A stretch of DNA of 8,975 nucleotides from Nitrospira sp. UBA2083 (GTDB taxonomy: Bacteria > Nitrospirota > Nitrospiria > Nitrospirales > Nitrospiraceae). Position 1 is the stretch's first letter. Each line of letters begins with the position of its first letter. Positions 7,601 through 8,975 of this stretch are shown piece by piece. The stretch is taken from NCBI GenBank assembly GCA_002331625.1, contig DCZN01000022.1, positions 334 through 9,308 on the forward strand, in the 5' to 3' direction. Under the pieces are notes generated by a model that had not been told where the DNA came from, ran no database searches, and was given only the letters and a program-made list of their open reading frames with translations. Made by a program: the position numbers and the translations under genes.

Positions 7601-8093
7601 ATTCTCCGGCCACCGAGATGGCCCCATCCATATCTTTCTGGCCGATGAGATAGGGGATTTCGCCGCTCAAGCAGCCGGAAAGGGCGATGATCCCGTCATG
7701 ATGCAGCTTGAGCAATTCTTTGTCGATTCGTGGTTTGTAATAGAATCCTTCTAGATACCCTTTGCTCACCAGCTTGATGAGGTTCTGGTATCCGGTCAGG
7801 TTTCGCGCGAGCAGAATCAGATGATAATAGTCGTTATGCGCCAGCCCACTATCCTTCTTGGCATGTCGGCTGCCTAAGGCCATGTACGCTTCGCAGCCAA
7901 TGATGGGCTTGACTCCCACTTCCTTGGCCTTCCGGTAAAACTCGACAGCGCCGAACATGTTGCCATGGTCGGTCATGGCGACAGCCGGCTGGTTGAACGA
8001 TTTGATTTGGCGCACGAGCGGATCGATCTGATTGGCGCCGTCGAGAAGACTAAATTGTGTATGAAGATGAAGATGAACGAAAGAAGATGCCAC
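4629..8093 (-). CDS. dnaE: DNA polymerase III subunit alpha
   Basis: This is the replicative polymerase catalytic subunit, 1154 residues from GTG 8093 (E. coli DnaE is 1160). The PHP domain is first: HLHLHTQFSLLDGA (7-20), TDHG (D42, H43), GCEAY (E68), YYH (H91), SGCLSG (C141) and NDCH (D209, H211). The metal-binding set appears complete, unlike the degenerate E. coli domain. The polymerase core has GRGSAAGS (366-373), PDIDMDF with catalytic D406 and D408, and KFDFLGL with D559, matching E. coli D401, D403 and D555. Later come the helix-hairpin-helix/fingers region with YGFNKSHAAAYA, a beta-clamp motif QISIF (914-918, equivalent to E. coli QADMF), and an OB fold starting near 990. GTG 8093 is chosen because GAGGTG lies 8 nt upstream and a strong promoter lies just before it. 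An extended reading from TTG 8144 would begin on the -35 box. It is followed by accA, 61 bp away. Confidence 0.98.
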   Translation of the reverse strand: MASSFVHLHLHTQFSLLDGANQIDPLVRQIKSFNQPAVAMTDHGNMFGAVEFYRKAKEVGVKPIIGCEAYMALGSRHAKKDSGLAHNDYYHLILLARNLTGYQNLIKLVSKGYLEGFYYKPRIDKELLKLHHDGIIALSGCLSGEIPYLIGQKDMDGAISVAGEFQEIFGKDHFYLEVQANGLEHQRIANTGLVELHKKLGIPMAGTNDCHYLNKEDARPHELMLCLQTGKTVSDPNRMKFDTDQLYVKSTEEIAPAFAEFPGAVTNTCRIADFCELDLPLNQTHLPQYRIPEGFTDRESYLDHLALAGLKERLRERPSRIASAIYDQRLREELMVICSMGFAGYFLIVWDIIRFARSRNIPVGPGRGSAAGSLVAYALRITDLDPLVYTLLFERFLNPERVSLPDIDMDFCMDRRGEVINYVVEKYGTDHVAQIITFGTLGAKAAIRDVGRVLEMSYADADKVAKLVPNQLNITLQQALETEPRLRELVETDPKVNELMANAQSLEGLARHASTHAAGIVISEGPLTDHVPLYKGANDEIVTQYSMGDVEKIGLVKFDFLGLKTLTMIRRAETLINDTHPGASPLVIDQVAFDDPATFALLSSGKTTGLFQLESSGMRDLLTGLRPDRFEDIIAIIALYRPGPMDLIPDFIKRKQGKVTITYEVPELEPILKDTYGVIVYQEQVMAIANKVAGFSLGQADILRRAMGKKKPEEMEKLRVKFVDGAKQNKIPEKKAEKLYELIQKFAGYGFNKSHAAAYAVVCYQTAYLKAHYPTEFMAALMTTDMGNQDKLVGYFTECRDLGIKVLGPDVNASQKHFAVAEGAIRFGLAAIKNVGEGAVESVLDVRTQAGPFRSFFDFCRRVDLHKVNKRMLEGLIKAGAFDSTAAKRSQLMAVLDQAVEEGAAAQRERERGQISIFGEELNGHSAASSLPVAPLPSMAEWDQAERLKYERELTGFYISAHPLTRYEAMLGALSTATTVGLKDCADGSEVKICGIIAGIKSMLTKKGDRMAYLTVEDLQGTTDVIVFPDLFKTAGEMIAPERIIRITGTIDRGDKGTKIRGSKIEPLAEVQAQSIKRIRISLTDRPEVQEQLPRLLDVFRRHPGSTSISMLFRTDSTLEAETTPLPNITVCPSDHFVSDVEEVLGKGALTLLS

Positions 8094-8101
8094 GGACGAT
8101 A

Positions 8102-8107
8102 CACCTC
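8102..8107 (-). promoter_or_regulatory. Strong ribosome binding site that decides the dnaE start
   Basis: GAGGTG on the minus strand matches the 16S rRNA anti-Shine-Dalgarno core and ends 8 nt before GTG 8093. The other in-frame start, TTG 8144, has no such site. Confidence 0.75.
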
Positions 8108-8115
8108 GTTGGTCG

Positions 8116-8144
8116 ATTGTAGTCAGGGGGTGAGGGGGAGTCAA
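8116..8144 (-). promoter_or_regulatory. Sigma70-type promoter for dnaE(-accA)
   Basis: On the minus strand TTGACT (8144-8139), an exact 17-bp spacer and TACAAT (8121-8116) each match the consensus hexamers at five of six positions. The predicted transcription start is near 8109. That gives a leader of about 16 nt, just enough to hold the GAGGTG ribosome site before GTG 8093. The spacer is unusually C-rich. This is the clearest promoter in the window, and it probably drives both dnaE and accA. Confidence 0.7.
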
Positions 8145-8159
8145 CGGCAGTGTCTGCCG
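8145..8159. repeat. Perfect 6-bp hairpin next to the dnaE -35 box
   Basis: CGGCAG-TGT-CTGCCG is a perfect inverted repeat with a 3-base loop. It lies in the 117-bp gap between the stop of the helix-hairpin-helix gene and the dnaE start, and it directly abuts the -35 hexamer. On the minus strand the RNA hairpin would be followed by TTGACTCC, not a T-run, so it is not a classical Rho-independent terminator. It could be an operator, a weak terminator or pause site for the upstream gene, or chance. Confidence 0.45.
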
Positions 8160-8210
8160 GGGAGCTTCGTCCTCGGGGCGCTGGTGTGAGCGCTCTGCAT
8201 AAGGAGCCGG

Positions 8211-8975
8211 TTAGAGCCGCTCTCCGTATTTGCGGTAGTGCTGTTTTTTGGCGTCTGCGATCCAATTCTCGCGCTTAATGCGTGCGGGATCGGTCTCAAG
8301 TTTTTTGGCGATCTTCTCGATATCGTCGGGCTTCCAGCGTGCGATTTGGATAAACGTCCGGGTGCCGAGTTTCTGGAGGGTGTCGGCAAAGACGGGCCCG
8401 ATTCCGGAGATCTTCTTGAGATCATCAGCCTGGACAGGCGTACTGCCTTTTGACGGTGCGAAGGAGGTATGTGTCCCCGCACCATTCTGACGGGCAGGTT
8501 GCGATGGAGCTAGAGCTGATGGGGGTGTTGCCCGCAGGGTCGTCCGCAATTCTTTGAGTCGTTTTTGCAGCCGATCGATCTGTTCATCTTTTTCCGGAAT
8601 GCTCTGGACGTCTTTGCGGAGAGCGCGCCGTTCCGCTTGCAGGTCTTGCAGCTCACGACGGAGACTGGCAATCTGAGCGTCGCGTTCTTGCAGCTGTTGT
8701 TCGTCACGCTGATGCTGGGCCTGGAGTTGTTCCTGGGTTTCACCGAGCTCTTGGACCTTTAAGATCTCGGCTTCGAGGTCGTGCAGGGTGCGTGCGTGGG
8801 TGCGCTCCCACTCTTTGATTGCCGCCTCCTTCTCACGCAGGAGATGGGTAACCGGTACCAGCTCGTCGATGCGGTGGTCGCGTTCCGCGAGAGCGCGTTC
8901 GAGTTGCTGGATCGTGCCACGATGGGCCGCCTCTCGATCGCTCAGTTCGACCTCCAGCTGGTGGATGCGGTCTTG
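8211..8975 (-). CDS. Coiled-coil protein with C-terminal helix-hairpin-helix domain (5' end outside window)
   Basis: The frame is open from the window edge at 8975 to TAA 8211-8213, giving 254 visible residues; the true start lies beyond the window, and the TTG at 8549 is only an internal codon. Residues 1 to about 145 are almost wholly Glu, Gln, Arg, Leu, Ala and Asp, with recurring ERD-x-x-I-x-x-L units, which predicts a long parallel coiled coil. A Pro/Ser/Ala-rich linker follows. From residue 184 comes DDLKKISGIGPVFADTLQKL, then RTFIQIARW, a helix-hairpin-helix module of the kind seen in predicted 5' DNA nuclease/H3TH-like proteins (COG3743-type) and ending HYRKYGERL. Such modules usually contact DNA or ribosomal partners; no nuclease active site is visible, so enzymatic activity should not be assumed. 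It lies upstream of dnaE in the same direction, but dnaE has its own promoter. Confidence 0.8.
   Translation of the reverse strand, partial: QDRIHQLEVELSDREAAHRGTIQQLERALAERDHRIDELVPVTHLLREKEAAIKEWERTHARTLHDLEAEILKVQELGETQEQLQAQHQRDEQQLQERDAQIASLRRELQDLQAERRALRKDVQSIPEKDEQIDRLQKRLKELRTTLRATPPSALAPSQPARQNGAGTHTSFAPSKGSTPVQADDLKKISGIGPVFADTLQKLGTRTFIQIARWKPDDIEKIAKKLETDPARIKRENWIADAKKQHYRKYGERL

Noticed and set aside
7110..7754. Rightward 214-codon frame antisense to dnaE (and a similar 198-codon frame at 6042-6638)
   Set aside because: Long open antisense frames follow from the codon usage of dnaE, whose frame is intact and fully conserved.
8213..8223. Palindrome AGAGC-C-GCTCT over the stop of the helix-hairpin-helix gene
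   Set aside because: It is short, overlaps codons, and lacks a T-run; no basis to call a terminator or operator.

Overview
This window looks like an ordinary chromosomal stretch from a moderately GC-rich Gram-negative bacterium. The gene style fits Nitrospirota (Nitrospira-like), but that placement is inference from protein style and gene order, not a proven assignment. It holds seven protein genes, two of them cut by the window edges. I see no tRNA, rRNA, CRISPR array, insertion sequence or prophage signal.

Left part (1-2051). A leftward gene, truncated at base 1, encodes an exported animal-type haem peroxidase that still carries the Asp-His pair of the haem pocket. An intergenic region of about 345 bp follows, with a perfect 17-bp operator-like palindrome and two AATGTA-type repeats on the peroxidase side. 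A rightward gene then encodes a flavoprotein of the HI0933/BaiN-like (TIGR03862-type) group. Its best start is the ATG at 789, not the GTG at 777.

Middle part (2063-3595). A leftward gene for a coiled-coil, lipoprotein-like envelope protein with a Trp-rich C-terminal tail converges on the flavoprotein gene. It diverges from a rightward gene for a ferritin-like four-helix di-iron protein. The latter has no Shine-Dalgarno sequence and a promoter-like element placed so that its mRNA may be leaderless. Its stop codon abuts that of accA in the shared palindrome TGATCA.

Right part (3596-8975, all leftward). In transcription order these are a coiled-coil/helix-hairpin-helix protein (5' end outside the window), dnaE and accA. 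dnaE has a strong sigma70-type promoter (TTGACT, 17 bp, TACAAT) and a GAGGTG ribosome site that place its start at GTG 8093. A longer reading that begins with TTG at 8144 would start on the -35 box itself. A perfect 6-bp hairpin lies immediately upstream of that -35 box. dnaE and accA lie 61 bp apart and are probably co-transcribed, linking replication to the first step of fatty-acid synthesis, as in the well-known dnaE-accA order of E. coli.

I found no convincing undescribed multi-gene system. The best leads are the dnaE promoter/hairpin arrangement and start correction, the apparently intact PHP metal site in DnaE, the operator-like palindrome upstream of the peroxidase, and the possibly leaderless ferritin-like gene.
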